A DNA stretch of 64,000 bases from NCBI GenBank assembly GCA_002007465.1, contig LNAC01000375.1:722831-786830 (forward strand), read 5' to 3'. The stretch is from Ailurus styani (taxonomy: Eukaryota; Chordata; Mammalia; Carnivora; Ailuridae). The notes under the pieces were generated by a model that was not told the DNA's origin, made no database searches, and saw nothing but the letters and a program-made list of their open reading frames with translations. The translations under genes and the position numbers were made by a program. This document shows positions 12,478 through 23,662 of the stretch, one piece after another; the first letter of the stretch is position 1, and each line of letters begins with the position of its first letter.

Positions 12478-12676
12478 TTTTTTTTAAAGATTTTTTTTAA
12501 TCTATTTGACACACACAGAGAGATTACAAGTAGGCAGAGAGGCAGGCAGAGAGAGAAGGAAGCAGGCTCCCTGCGGAGCGGAGAGCCCGATGCGGGCCTC
12601 GATCCCAGGACCCTGAGATCATGCATGACCTGAGCCAAAGGCAGAGGCTTTAACCCAGTGAGCCACCCAGGCACCC
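12478..12676 (-). mobile_element. CAN-SINE, young type
   Basis: Antisense full copy. The internal site normally reading GATCATGACCTGA is GATCATGCATGACCTGA here, a 4-base duplication (CATG) near 12620. Perfect 12-bp target duplication GCATTATTTCCT at 12466-12477 and 12677-12688. Confidence 0.95.
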
Positions 12677-12688
12677 GCATTATTTCCT

Positions 12689-14240
12689 CATTCAAGAGTT
12701 TCACCCTAATACACTATTGACAATAGGTGTTACATATACCCCTAAATGGAGAGCTAAATCAGGATGTCATCTTACTAGGTTTACTAAGAGGTAGCCAAGT
12801 TGGTCCTTAAACCATTTCTCCTGTTATTTCCCAGTTAACTTATTTCCCAAAAGTAGTAGTGTAGCAAGGAGGGGATTTTAATCCAACTCTAGTCAATATT
12901 AGTATTGATATTAATACTCATGACACATAACACAACCTAATGGTGTTTTCTATAAGATAGTGTTTCAGATAAATGCCTTAATTAAAAATATCTTACTAAG
13001 ATCACTAGTTTTTATAAAAGCCCTTGACAAATATTTTAAGATTAATAATAAAAGAGATACAATAAAAAAGATACAAAATTAACAAGACTATCCAAATACA
13101 ATTATATGTAGATCCATGAAATAATTAAATGGAGGGGGAAAAAACTTCACAAACAACATGTAAGAAGGATTAAGAATAGTTTCCCTGTTATGTCTTGCAC
13201 AGGCAAATCCTGAGTGTCTGACCTTTCTTGTGTCCTCTATCACATCCTTTAGATAAGTGACTAGCAAGTTAAGCACATAAGAGAAGACATTATGAAATTG
13301 ATAGAATATTGTGTTCCTGAATTAGATGACATAATATTATAAAGACGCTAATTTCCTATAAAACTCCATACAAATTTAAATTCATTCCATTTAAAACTCT
13401 GATGAAAAAAATTGAACTTTACAAAATTATTCTGACATCATGTGGAAGAATAAATGGTTGAGGATAGCTAAGGTAAATTTTAAAAGATAAATAATTGGAG
13501 GGAATTGATCTACCAGATACTAAAATATTTTATATGCTAAATTAAATTAATGCAGTATTTTACTGGCCCAATATATTAAAGCAGAACTAGTCTAACAAGG
13601 TAAAGAGTGAGAAATTGAACTTACTATTTCTTCAGTACATACCTATTGAGCTTCTAAGGAAACGGTAAGCTCTGTGGATACACAGTGAGAACAAGATTAG
13701 GTTCCTTTTGTAAGTACTATTAGTGAATTTTTTCTAAAATATTTTGTTTTCAGTATCTTGAGCATGTTCTATTTTTTTTAATAACACGTGTTTCTCCTCA
13801 TTGGTTTCTTGCATTTATTATCTTTTAAAATGTTTTCTTTGACTTAACTTTGAATAAGAGGGTCTTATTTTCTGTTCTATGTGGTACCTGAGAATACAGT
13901 ACAAATATTCTCCCTGAGAACCCCAAATACCATGACTATCTACTCATAACTAGTGAACATTTATTTTAAATATTAAGAGGTATGGTTTGTTTTTTTATCT
14001 GACCGTCTACTTTGGATACTTCTGCAGTAGGAGGAGATATCCCAGGACCCTTCTCTACATAAAGGCAAGTGCCATTTATTCTAAAGCAGTCTTAGTACTT
14101 AGTCCGCTCCAAAGAGTGAAGGTATAACTCTAGTACCAGGAGCATTCCAATCATTTATTCTTCTAGACTTTACCCTATCTCCTGCCAGTTTCATATGTCT
14201 AGACTTAAAGTAGTACCCTGTATTTACTTCTGTAGGTACA
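12689..14240. other. AT-rich stretch, nothing firmly recognised
   Basis: No strong repeat signature. A stretch near 13630-13700 (TACATACCTATTGAGCTTC...GGATACACAGTGAGAACAAG) resembles an old mammalian-wide repeat but is too decayed to name. Confidence 0.5.
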
Positions 14241-16130
14241 TATGTTACTTTGCTTAATTTTTTCCTTTTATTAAAGTATAGTATTAATGTACAATGAAGA
14301 GTAGAATATTCTGATTCTATTTATACCAAAACACAGCTTTCAGGCAACAGTTTTTATTTCTCCCCCTGTCTAATTAGATTTCTATGTCCCTGTGGTATAA
14401 GTGATAGAAATATTATACCATTTTTGACCCATACATATAACATGCACATTGTAACAATTTTAGGTATTTTAGAATCACAACATTTCATATTAAAAGAGAT
14501 TTTGTGATATATATGCATACATGTTCATACTCTAATAAAAATATATATACATAAACACAAAATTTTCTTTAAATTTATGATAGCACTCTTATATTTAAAT
14601 GTTTCAAATTTGTCACATTATTTTATCTTATGTTTACTAGGTATACATAGTTATTTACTATATTTCCCTATGAATTTTGTTTACTTTGTTCTTCCCTGCA
14701 TTGCTTTGTTTTTATAACGAAGATTTTATTTTGGTCCTATGGTTATCTTTTATTCAGTATCTTTCGTAATGCCTTCATCTTTTTCATCACCTAGATTTCC
14801 CATTGTTGTTTTGCCAGCTTTAAAAGAAGGGTTTTGAATCCTAACTATCCCCAATGCAACAATTAATACAGATACTTCACTAGACTTTTTCTACCTTTTC
14901 TTACATTTTTAGGCTATATACTTTCTATTTTATTAGAGAACATAATGCTTTCATGTCATTATCTATCTCCCCAATCCCTATCACGGTATTGGTCTTACAT
15001 AGCCAATTAAATATATAAAATACTCATGGTCAGTCTATTTGCAAGTTTCCTTTGTCATTTCTTAATTGAATAAAGTTTATATTCCAGTAGATTTCTCAAA
15101 ATGAGCTAACGATTACACTATTTCCTAAATTCTTAAACATTTAAAACTTTCCCGGTCAGTATATTTGAAAGGCAGCTTAGCTGTTATAAAGTCCTTGACT
15201 CAAACATTGCTGAGTTTCTTTGAAAGGGTGCTCCAATGTTGATGATTTCTATATTGCTATTAAGAAGTTTCACTTGGGGGTGCCTGGGTGGCTCAGTTGG
15301 TTAAGCATCTGCTTTCAGCTCAGGTCATGATCCCAGGGTTCTGGGGTCCAACCCTGCATCATCGCATCAGGATCCCTGCTTAGTGGGAAGCCTGCTTCTC
15401 CCTCTCCCACTTCCCCTACTTGTGTTTCCTCTCTCACTATCTCTGTCAAATAAAAAAAATAAAATCTTAAATAAAAAAAGGAGTTTCATGTGAAATTCAT
15501 TCTATGTTTTGGGATTTTCTTTTATTCACCGTTAGTTCAAGGATATTTTAGAAATTTGTGTCTTAAAAATTTAATCGTTGTATTAGAATATACTCAAAGT
15601 TGACTGGTTTAGTTTAATATTTCCATGAAAATGACTGAGGTTTTACATATGAAGATGCATTTTTTTTAATTTCTAGCTGCTTTTTTGGATTATGGCCCAT
15701 TGTTTCACTTTCCTTCTCCTTCTCGTCCCTTACCTACTCTTCCTCTCCTTCCTCTTTACTTCTTCCTATAATGCAATAGTTGGATCTCTGTCCACCTATT
15801 GATGGATCTTTACGATTATTTTTATCATTTTGTTTTTTCTCCTGGCCATTGTCTTCCTCTCCTTAAGGCTTCTTATTATAAATTCAGTCAAATTTCTCTT
15901 CTACCTGAAACTTGAAATGAATTTTCAAATGTTAGATAAATTCATCTTAATTTTTAAAAATTTTACTCTTGAGATCTGTCAATATTCATTTCTCTCATTC
16001 CGTGTCTTATACCATTTTCATATTATTGTTTAGCCTTATGATTTTATGTGTTTGCTTATCTCTAATTGTGTAAGAATAGTTTACATAAGAGTATTATATT
16101 ATGGTTTCTTTGGCTTGGTGGTATTTTGGT
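14241..16130 (-). mobile_element. Probable old antisense L1 (L1M-like), SINE-interrupted
   Basis: The plus strand has the order seen in antisense L1M 3' regions: TATTAAAGTATAGTATTAAT near 14271, a GCAGCTTAGCTGTTATAAAG block (15172-15191), GAGTTTCTTTGAAAGGGTGC (15211-15230), then pyrimidine-rich blocks such as GAGGTTTTACATATGAAGAT (15637-15656) and TTGATGGATCTTT. Heavily diverged and split by the SINE at 15276-15480. Limits are approximate. Confidence 0.4.
15276..15480 (+). mobile_element. CAN-SINE
   Basis: Sense copy with head GGGTGCCTGGGTGGCTCAGT and a tail AAATAAAAAAAATAAAATC. Flanks AGTTTCACT and AGTTTCATG form an imperfect target duplication. Contains a small CATCATCGCATCAGG duplication relative to its relatives near 15355-15372. 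Confidence 0.93.
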
Positions 16131-16156
16131 ATTTGGTATTTTGAGTAAGTAAAAAT

Positions 16157-16332
16157 TGGTAATTTTTATTTATTTGTCAGAGAGATAAAGACTGCAAGCA
16201 GGGGGAGTGGGAGAGGGAGAAGCAGGTTCCCTACCAAGCGAGGAGCCCGATGCAGGACTTGATCCCAGGCCTTTGGGATCATGACCTGAGCCAAAGGCAG
16301 ATGCTTAATTGACTGAGCCACCCAGGCATCCC
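16157..16332 (-). mobile_element. CAN-SINE
   Basis: Antisense copy from TTTTTATTTATTTGTCAGAG to CCACCCAGGCATCCC. Older type with GGGGGAGTGGGAGAGGGAGA and GACTGAGCCACCC. Confidence 0.92.
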
Positions 16333-18579
16333 TTGAGGAAGTTTTATTTGCAGAATTTATTTGATTCTGATGTTTCCTTTCTTTTTAAAATAGATTTTTT
16401 TCTTTAGAAGTTATCTTCTATTTCTGTTAATTCTGAAATACCCTAAATTGTCTTGAGTCAATAACAACAAGTGTTTCTAAGCAGCCAGGAAAAATGATTT
16501 TGGGTGGTTTACTAGGTTTCTTATTTCCTAGCAGACTTTTCTGTTGGTATGGAGGACTGTAATTTCTTAAATAGGTAATGTTTTTATTGAAAAGGAAGGA
16601 AGGGATTGGAGGTTCTTTTTATGTTATGATATTGTTTCTGTAGGATTCACAATTTTCATCACATCTTCTTTCTTTGTCAGTAGTAAGCCTTTAAGAGATA
16701 TCCTCTTTCAACCTGCTTCTCTCTCTAAATTTGTGGTTTCTCAAGACTGCCATTTCTGCTCTCATGCTTTAACAAGCTTATTCCTGTTCAATTCACAATA
16801 CAGGGGTGGAAACTGCCCACTCTGGGCTTTATTTACTCCTCCATTATTCTGAAGGTCTTTATTTAAATTCTTTCATAGTTGATGATGTACTTTTACTGCA
16901 AACTTAACCTCTTTTCCTATATATCTTCTTTCGTTCCTCCTCTTATGTAACAAATACTTAAACTGATTGTTGTAGAGTGGAAATGAGATTTTTAAACGTT
17001 TGATTCTTCCCATTTTAGATTCAATAATGCACAGATTTCCACAACAGAGACAATTTTTCTTTAGATAAATATATTTGGTAGCATGCACAACTGAGTTCTT
17101 ATTAATTTATAGTAGATGATGTAGCCTCCTAAATAAGCAGACTCACTCACATTACTGTTTTAGCCTAGAATTGTTTATATTTTCTTCTACTGATTTAGAG
17201 ATATATGATCTATTAATGATAATTTTATAGATAATACATAATAACTTTGGAGAGTAAAAAATAAATCATGAGATTCTTCTAGATTCCAAATTCTTCTGTT
17301 TTAAAAAATGAGATCTGCATCGCTATTTGAACTCATGGGGAATTAGTATACTACGAGTAATTTCAGGGGGACTGACTTATTATTCAAACATTTCTGCTCG
17401 TTCGTCTCTATCATACAAAGTGAATAAATCCCAGCATTACCACTCAATTGTACACCAGTGTGCATTGCTATAAAATATTAAGTTAATGTGAGCAAAGTTA
17501 AACAAGGCCTAATGGCAGCTATTGCATACAAATATTGATGGTTAATCTCTTTCTATTTGTCTTCATTTTACTAATTTACTTAACAACACTATATTCTTAA
17601 CTAAAGTTTAGCAACTCTGAATATGAATTTATTTAGGCAAATATAAGGGTAATGGATAAACTAAAATGTGTTGGGTTATTGGGAACTACTTACCACCCTT
17701 TACCTAAAGTAACGGGACATAATTGGAGTGCTGATGAAACTGATGACAGCCACCCTCTCCTCATACCTTTGCCAATCTGTATGTATGCTTTCTTTTTGCT
17801 TTCCTTATTGTCTCTTTCTGTGTGAATATTTTATACTGTATCTATTGTGTACACTACATATATCTATTGCTGTGACGGATCCTGTACTATAATAAACCAT
17901 TCCCTTTCCACTCCATTAAAATATTTTTCTTTATCTGACTACCTAAATTCAATTGCTTATAAGTCTTAGAAGTTTGGGAGGTGATATGCTATTTTTGAAA
18001 TATTTCTCTCACTCACCTTTTTGATATTACATGGAAATGGGACAGATGTCACATATAAAAGGTAACGACTTAAGAATGGACTAAATTAAAACTTAATAAT
18101 AAATATTAGACCTCTAAAGGATATACTTTGACATGAACTACTTATTTTTTAACCTTTTGGGGCTTGTTACATAGTATATCTTTATAGAAACTTGTATAGA
18201 AATGTATGAAATGACAACTCTACCTTTAAAACATTTAATTCTTCCCAATATTTTGTTCTCAAAAACTTTTAGAGATAGTCAGGCAAAACAAAACAAAACA
18301 AAACTATAGAGTCATATCCTTCTGAAGAGTAAAGCATTTGATGATGGAGTAAGTAGTCATAAATACTAAAATAGCAACAAGATTTTCAAGTGTATGAGTA
18401 ATATTTCTTCCAGTGGGATTATCTTTCTAGTCTAGAGTTTCACACTTTCCTTTTTCCTATTTTCCTGGGAAAGCTCAGACTTTTTTTTAGTTATACGATT
18501 TTGCCAAATGCATTTAAAGTAATAGAAGGATTATGAACATGGAGTACATCAGGCACGTCTTCAAAAGTAATTCATCAAT
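16333..18579. other. AT-rich stretch, nothing recognised
   Basis: Long unannotated stretch. It may include more of the old L1 in its first few hundred bases; I see no clear repeat or exon in the rest. A short (AAAAC)n run lies at about 18285-18303. Confidence 0.5.
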
Positions 18580-18593
18580 ATATATTGAATTCT

Positions 18594-18780
18594 GTTTTTT
18601 AAAGATTTTATTTATTTATTTGACAGAGATAGAGAGCACAAGCAGGGGGAGCTCCAGGCAGAGGGAGAAGCAAGCTCCCTGAGGAGCAGAGAGCCTGATG
18701 CAGGGCTTGATCCCGGGACCCTGGGATCATGACCTGAGCCAAAGGCAGTTGCTTAACTGACTAAGCCACCTAGGCGCCCC
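18594..18780 (-). mobile_element. CAN-SINE
   Basis: Antisense full copy. Perfect 14-bp target duplication ATATATTGAATTCT at 18580-18593 and 18781-18794, so the ends are exact. Confidence 0.96.
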
Positions 18781-18879
18781 ATATATTGAATTCTTACTGT
18801 GTGTTATATGCCTTATATTGGTACAGATCAATATGTGATTCTAATCTACAAAGAAATATGAAACAGACAAACATTTAGA

Positions 18880-19127
18880 GGGGTGATATAACACAGTGGT
18901 TTAGAGGGGACTTTTAAATCAAACTATAGGTATTCAAATCCTGGATCTACCACTTACTATCTTTTTCACTAGGCAATTTAGCTTACATTTCTGTCCCTGA
19001 GTTTCCTCACTGACAAAATAAGGATAATACTACCTACCTAATAAAAACTTAGAATTAAGTCACTTAGTTTATGGGAAGAAAATGTACTGAGTTTATTGCC
19101 ATAAAATGAGTAATCCTCAATATTAGG
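18880..19127 (+). mobile_element. MIR SINE
   Basis: Has the mammalian-wide MIR order: ACACAGTGGTTTAGAG, CAAATCCTGGATCTACCACT (18935-18954), TTTCCTCACTGACAAAATAA (19002-19021), then ATAATACTACCTACCTAATA. Diverged as expected for the age of the family. It is followed directly by the hAT element. Confidence 0.8.
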
Positions 19128-19579
19128 GAGTACTACTTAGAACAGTGGGTCTCAAACGGAGGCTTATGCAGCCCACAGTGGGGGATCTGCATGTTAATAC
19201 TGCTTTCGTTATCACACTAAGTGGTATTTTTATTTTTCGGTATGTTAATGTTTTCGGTGATGGTGAAAAGGCAATAGTAGTCAAATATTTTGTTGTCTTA
19301 GTTCAAATAAAGGCAAGGGCACACAATTTAACTGGTAGTCATATATTCTTCTTTACCATGCACATAAAGAAAAAAAGAAAAGTCAGTTTCACTTAAAAAT
19401 GCATTGATGAAGCAGTAAACTTATTAATGTTGTTACACTGGGATCATTGGGTATATGTATTTTTAAATGGGAAGTATATATAAAGTACTTCTGCTGCATA
19501 CCAAAGTATGATGATTGATTTGACAAAAGTATTTATGCAATTGTTTAAGTTGCAAGCTAAACTAGCTGCATTCTTCCAT

Positions 19580-20235
19580 TGAAATACCATAGTTATTCAC
19601 AAAAATGGCTCTCGGACAAACTGTATTATTCAAAATTGGGTATTTGACAGGCATGTTCTTGAAAATAAACAAAATTTTTCACTTCAAGGGAAAAAACGGC
19701 AATATTTTCAGCCAATAATAAAATTTGAACCTTCAAGTGAAAATGAAAATTTTGGAAAATGTGTATCTAACACCTTGAGTTTGAGAACTGTCTTATATGT
19801 AAAAGCCTTTCTGATGAGGTTGCTAATGATACCATTGTATGGTATTTTTGGTATCATAAAACAAAATATGTTAGCATTTGGAAGATATGAATAACTCAGT
19901 GAACGGTATTTTCAAAATAACTGATGATTAATGCTACAAAATCATACATTAAATGAGTCATCCCAAATGCAGGATAGGCCAATGAATTTTAATGCAATTG
20001 AACAAGAAAAAAAAGTTCATTCATAATGCATACCATAACTAGCTTTTAAGAAGCTAGCAATTGCCAAGTTTTGCTATAACTTCCAAAAGAACATCCGCTA
20101 TTATCTAAAGAAGTCATTCAAATACTTCTATTTCAAATAACATATTTGAGTGAGACTAGATTTTCTTCATGTGCATCAATAACAAAAAAACAGCACATGC
20201 TGTATCTACTGAATAAAAAACATATGAAAATGTAA
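19580..20235 (+). pseudogene. hAT transposase C-terminal remnant
   Basis: Frames 20089-20235 read without interruption for 48 codons and then stop (TAA, 20233-20235). They contain EHPLLSKEVIQILLFQI followed by TYLSETRFSSCASITKK (from 20140), which matches the layout of the hAT C-terminal dimerisation block (E-YPELSKKA, then TYLCE-FS and IKTK). Upstream, 19645-19690 reads HVLENKQNFSLQGK, matching the family's LNLSLQGK stretch. These two blocks are separated by frame breaks and stops, so this is a fossil. The family protein is a DDE transposase; the catalytic N-terminal half is not visible. Which hAT subfamily it is, I cannot say. Confidence 0.75.
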
Positions 20236-20426
20236 CTGCCTTTTATTAAGCCAGAGAGTTAAAGTTTTCAAATAAGGAAAATAATGCCAGTCTTTTAAAA
20301 AATGCTTTGCTTTCAAAAGTGTAGTTTTTTAAATGTCATGTTTACTAACATATAATAGAGGTGCTAATATTTTTATATAAATTTATAAAGACAGTTTTCA
20401 TATTTAATTATGTAAATATCAACAGA

Positions 20427-20628
20427 CATAGTTGATGATGTACTGGAGTTGGCTCTTACTGGCACATGAAGGCCAATTGTTTAACATTCCAAAATTCTGA
20501 TAGGTAGTTCTTAAACTATTGACAGCTAGAAATCTGAGATGACACCAAGGTTCACTCCATACACATTACAAAGGTTAGAAATCAGAGGTTTTTTTTCAGA
20601 TATCTGGCTTACCAGTCACCACTGAGAT
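20427..20628. repeat. About 200-bp insertion inside the hAT element
   Basis: The hAT-like sequence stops at CAACAGACATAG (20420s) and resumes near CCACCTACCACACAAACAAA (20631-20650). The intervening piece starts with GAGTTGGCTCTTACTGGCAC (20446-20465) and may be a short non-autonomous element. No terminal repeats are certain. Confidence 0.35.
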
Positions 20629-20729
20629 AATCCACCTACCACACAAACAAAAGTTCTGTGGAGTCCTTGCCAATTTTTCAGAGTATAAAGGATTCTTGAG
20701 ACTAGAAAGTTTGAGCCTGACTTCAACTA

Positions 20730-21028
20730 TAATATGATATGTATTATAGTTATAATTAATCACATTTTCTAAAATTAAATAAAATTCAAATTCTTTGATA
20801 AGTATTAATGGTTGTGGGGTGACTAAGGAAGTCTATTTTAGTTATGGGCCATGATGGGAAAGGAACCAATATTTGTTGAATATCTAATACGAGCCAAGAC
20901 ATTATGTTACATGATTTTCTGTATTCTACTTTGGATACGAAGTAACTGTAGCTATAAAAAAGCATGTGAAAAATGGTAGGGATTCAGGTATAAAGTGTAA
21001 ATTTCTGAGGAACTTCTTTTGTGCCATT
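20730..21028. other. No recognisable feature
   Basis: AT-rich sequence between the hAT remnant and a short SINE. Confidence 0.5.
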
Positions 21029-21043
21029 AAAATTTAGGAGGCT

Positions 21044-21169
21044 ATGGGGCACCTGGTTAGCTCAGTTGGAAGAGCATGTGACTCTTGATCTTGGGGTTGG
21101 GAGTTTGAGCCCCACAGTGGATGTAGAGATTACTTAAAAATAAATAAATAAACTTTAAGAAAACAAAAT
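21044..21169 (+). mobile_element. Short tRNA-Lys-like SINE
   Basis: Only about 126 bp: a tRNA-like head and an (AAAT)n tail, without the pyrimidine-rich middle. The head keeps TTAGCTCAGTTGGAAGAGC (A-box region), GACTCTTGATCTTG (anticodon-loop region with CTT) and AGTTTGAGCCCCAC (B-box region), close to tRNA-Lys. Target duplication AAAATTTAGGAGGCT (21029-21043) and AAAATTTAAGAGGCT (21170-21184), one mismatch. Not a tRNA gene: acceptor stem is unpaired and it has a retroposon tail. Confidence 0.88.
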
Positions 21170-21184
21170 AAAATTTAAGAGGCT

Positions 21185-22950
21185 TTAAAAGATGAGAAAA
21201 ATATTTAAATGGGTAAGAGTAGAAGCAGTAAAATAACCTGAGAAATTAATCACTTCTCTTGATATTTGATGGCATCATGTTAATTCCAGCTCATCATTCT
21301 TTTGGATTATTTACATAACTTTTTAATTGGCCCCTCTGGTTTACTTGTGTCATCTCAACATATTTATAACAAAAGTAGCTCTAGTAATTTTTAAAAAATA
21401 TTATTTAGATTGTATACTCTTTTGCTAAAAATTTTTCAATAGTACCACATCTCAGTAAGAATCAGAGTCTTGGTAGTAACTTACCTGCCCTACACAAACT
21501 GGTTCTGAGGTAACTACTTTTGCTACTATTCTTCCACTTATTTCTACCTATCCTGCCACATACAATCTCATCTTATTATTTGAAGAAACCAAACATGATA
21601 CTACATTAGGGCCCTTGAATATGCTGTAATTTCCACCTTGAGCTTCCTACACATAGATAGCCACACACCCTTTATCTTACCTCAAATAATGTCTTTACTC
21701 ACATCTCCTTCTCCGCCACTCTTTCCCTGATCACTGTATTTAAATTGCAACCCTCCCCTGATCCATCTTTCTCCCTATTCTCTGCTTTATTTCTCTAATT
21801 TAATATATTTTATCATAAAAAATTCATTCATTTTGTTTATGGACAAATGCTAGAATGGAAGCTTTTCAAAGACAAATATTTTATCATAATTTTTCCTGTA
21901 TCTTCAGCAACAATAAAAATGCCCAAAATAGAATTGGTGTTTATAAAACATATTTTGAAATGATGAATAGATACGGACAGAAAACAAAGTCTAACTCTAA
22001 TAGACTGTTTAGGGGACATTCAATAATACAAAAGCAGAATAACTTAAAAATATATTTGTGCAGAGGGATGGGGAAGGGCAGACACAGGGGATGAAGTAGG
22101 CAGGGTAAAATCATAAAAGATTAGTTATACCACATAAAATAAGGACAGTTTGAATCATGGCAATATGAAATGATCACAAATAAAATTTTTAACACAGCAA
22201 TAAGGAGGAGAAAAATAAAGGAAAAGAAAAACGAGAGAGGAAAAGAAGTAAGAACTGGATCAGAGGAAGGGTAGAAGGGTTTATAATTAAACTTAAAATA
22301 ATGAGGGCATCAGTGAAAAATTAGAGATATGTGATTGATATAATTGGTTTAATTTCAATTAGAGAAGACAGAAATAAGCCTGGAAATGGAATCTGTAGAA
22401 AATACAAATGTTCAACAGAAAAGTAAAAGAATAGGAGTGGGGCTGGTGGTAAGGGACGTAGATGTTGGGCAGTGGCTGACAGGGATCCTTTAGTCTGGCA
22501 CCTAGGCAGTCATATATACCTTTGATAGCAGAGTTTCATTAGCGTGGTAGTGACAGAAGCCTGATTTTCATATGTGTTAAGTGAGAGACAGTAACGAATG
22601 GGAATGGCCTGTTTAAGACTACTCACAGTTTATTTCCCCAAATCTTAACTTTGATGAAATCTGGTTTCTTGTCAGTTGGCTAATGGGTTTTCCTTATCTG
22701 GAAATCCTTTATCTATGTGGACTATAGCAAAAATTGAAGCCAGACTCTCCCAGGAATGTTTATTATGTTACATTAACCTCAACTTACAGGCAAACTAGTG
22801 GTAGGAGACATCACTGGTCAAAGTAGAGGCAGCAAAACTTGACCTTATTCCAAGAGGTAGAATGTTTATGGAAAAAATAGTGATATTTTGAGAGAGACAG
22901 TAAATTTTTAAAAAGGCAAGTATGTTTTCAATTATATTTGTAGTACATGA

Positions 22951-22953
<3 letters not shown>
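21185..22953. other. AT-rich stretch, nothing recognised
   Basis: No repeat or gene signature. A purine-rich zone at about 22195-22270 is low-complexity. Overlapping open frames on both strands at 21837-22094 have no known motif. Confidence 0.5.

Positions 22954-22982
<29 letters not shown>
22954..22982. repeat. (TA)n microsatellite
   Basis: About 14 uninterrupted AT units. Confidence 0.95.
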
Positions 22983-22985
<3 letters not shown>

Positions 22986-23662
22986 TATGTATGACTGGTA
23001 ATCTATTGATTAGATATTTTGTTCCTAGAAGAGAGGACGCAAGTAATGGTATCTCCTTGGCCAATCCTTTAAATGTAATTCTGTTACTTAACAATCTCAC
23101 TCGCCTGTGAAAAACTGGCATTATTTGCTACATATATTTCATCTACAATATCTCTTCACCATAAAGCTGGTTATAGGCATTAGAATTAGTGAGGGAAGTC
23201 AAGGACAACTTTATTGAACACATTTCACAAACAATCCATTAGATTGACAAGAGAAGATGGTTCTCATTATCCCATAAGATCACTCTGATATTACTTTAGT
23301 GCTGTGCTAATGAAAAATGGGAAATGCAGCAGAAGCCTATATTCTCAAATAAGAAAACCTAACTACAGATGACCAATTGATGCTGAAAAAGAAGTGAGCA
23401 CTTCAGCTCTTGTTCATGCCCTGAATTTCACAGTTGGTTATTTTTCCACCCTGTCCTATATACTAGAGACGTGAAAATTAACAAAATTAAACCTTTGACA
23501 ACAGGCAGAAAAATAGATAATAGCCACTTTAATTCCAACATTAATTTTCTCCATTGGACACTACTTCCAAACTGCCAAAAGAGCTATAAAGTTTAAGAAG
23601 TGAAGCAAGGGAAGAATTTAGAGAAGCATTCATCTGTATCACTAGACATCTACATGGAAAAA
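22983..23662. other. No recognisable feature
   Basis: AT-rich sequence upstream of the large duplication. Confidence 0.5.

Larger units (their letters stand above)
19143..20719 (+). mobile_element. hAT-superfamily DNA transposon remnant
   Basis: Left end CAGTGGGTCTCAAAC and right end GTTTGAGCCTG (20709-20719) look like degraded hAT terminal inverted repeats. Flanks ACTTAGAA and ACTTCAAC share 5 of 8 bases, compatible with a decayed 8-bp target duplication. Between them lies transposase-like sequence in the sense direction. Near the right end, ACACAAACAAAAGTTCTGTG (20641-20660) precedes the terminal repeat as in related elements I recall. About 200 bp at 20427-20628 seems foreign to the element. 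At about 1.6 kb it is shorter than an autonomous copy, and the N-terminal transposase part seems to be missing. Confidence 0.78.

Noticed and set aside
13620..13700. Old mammalian-wide repeat; similar candidates near 45490, 51050, 56965 and 58275
   Set aside because: All show a decayed GTGTTAGATACTGTATTAGG-like text, but too few bases match for me to name a family or set limits.
19778..19790. Internal GAGTTTGAGAACTG taken as the right end of the hAT element
   Set aside because: Transposase-like sequence continues past it to 20235, and a better end with matching flank start lies at 20709-20719.
21044..21120. tRNA-Lys gene
   Set aside because: Head resembles tRNA-Lys, but the acceptor ends do not pair and it has an A-rich tail and target duplication, so it is a SINE.
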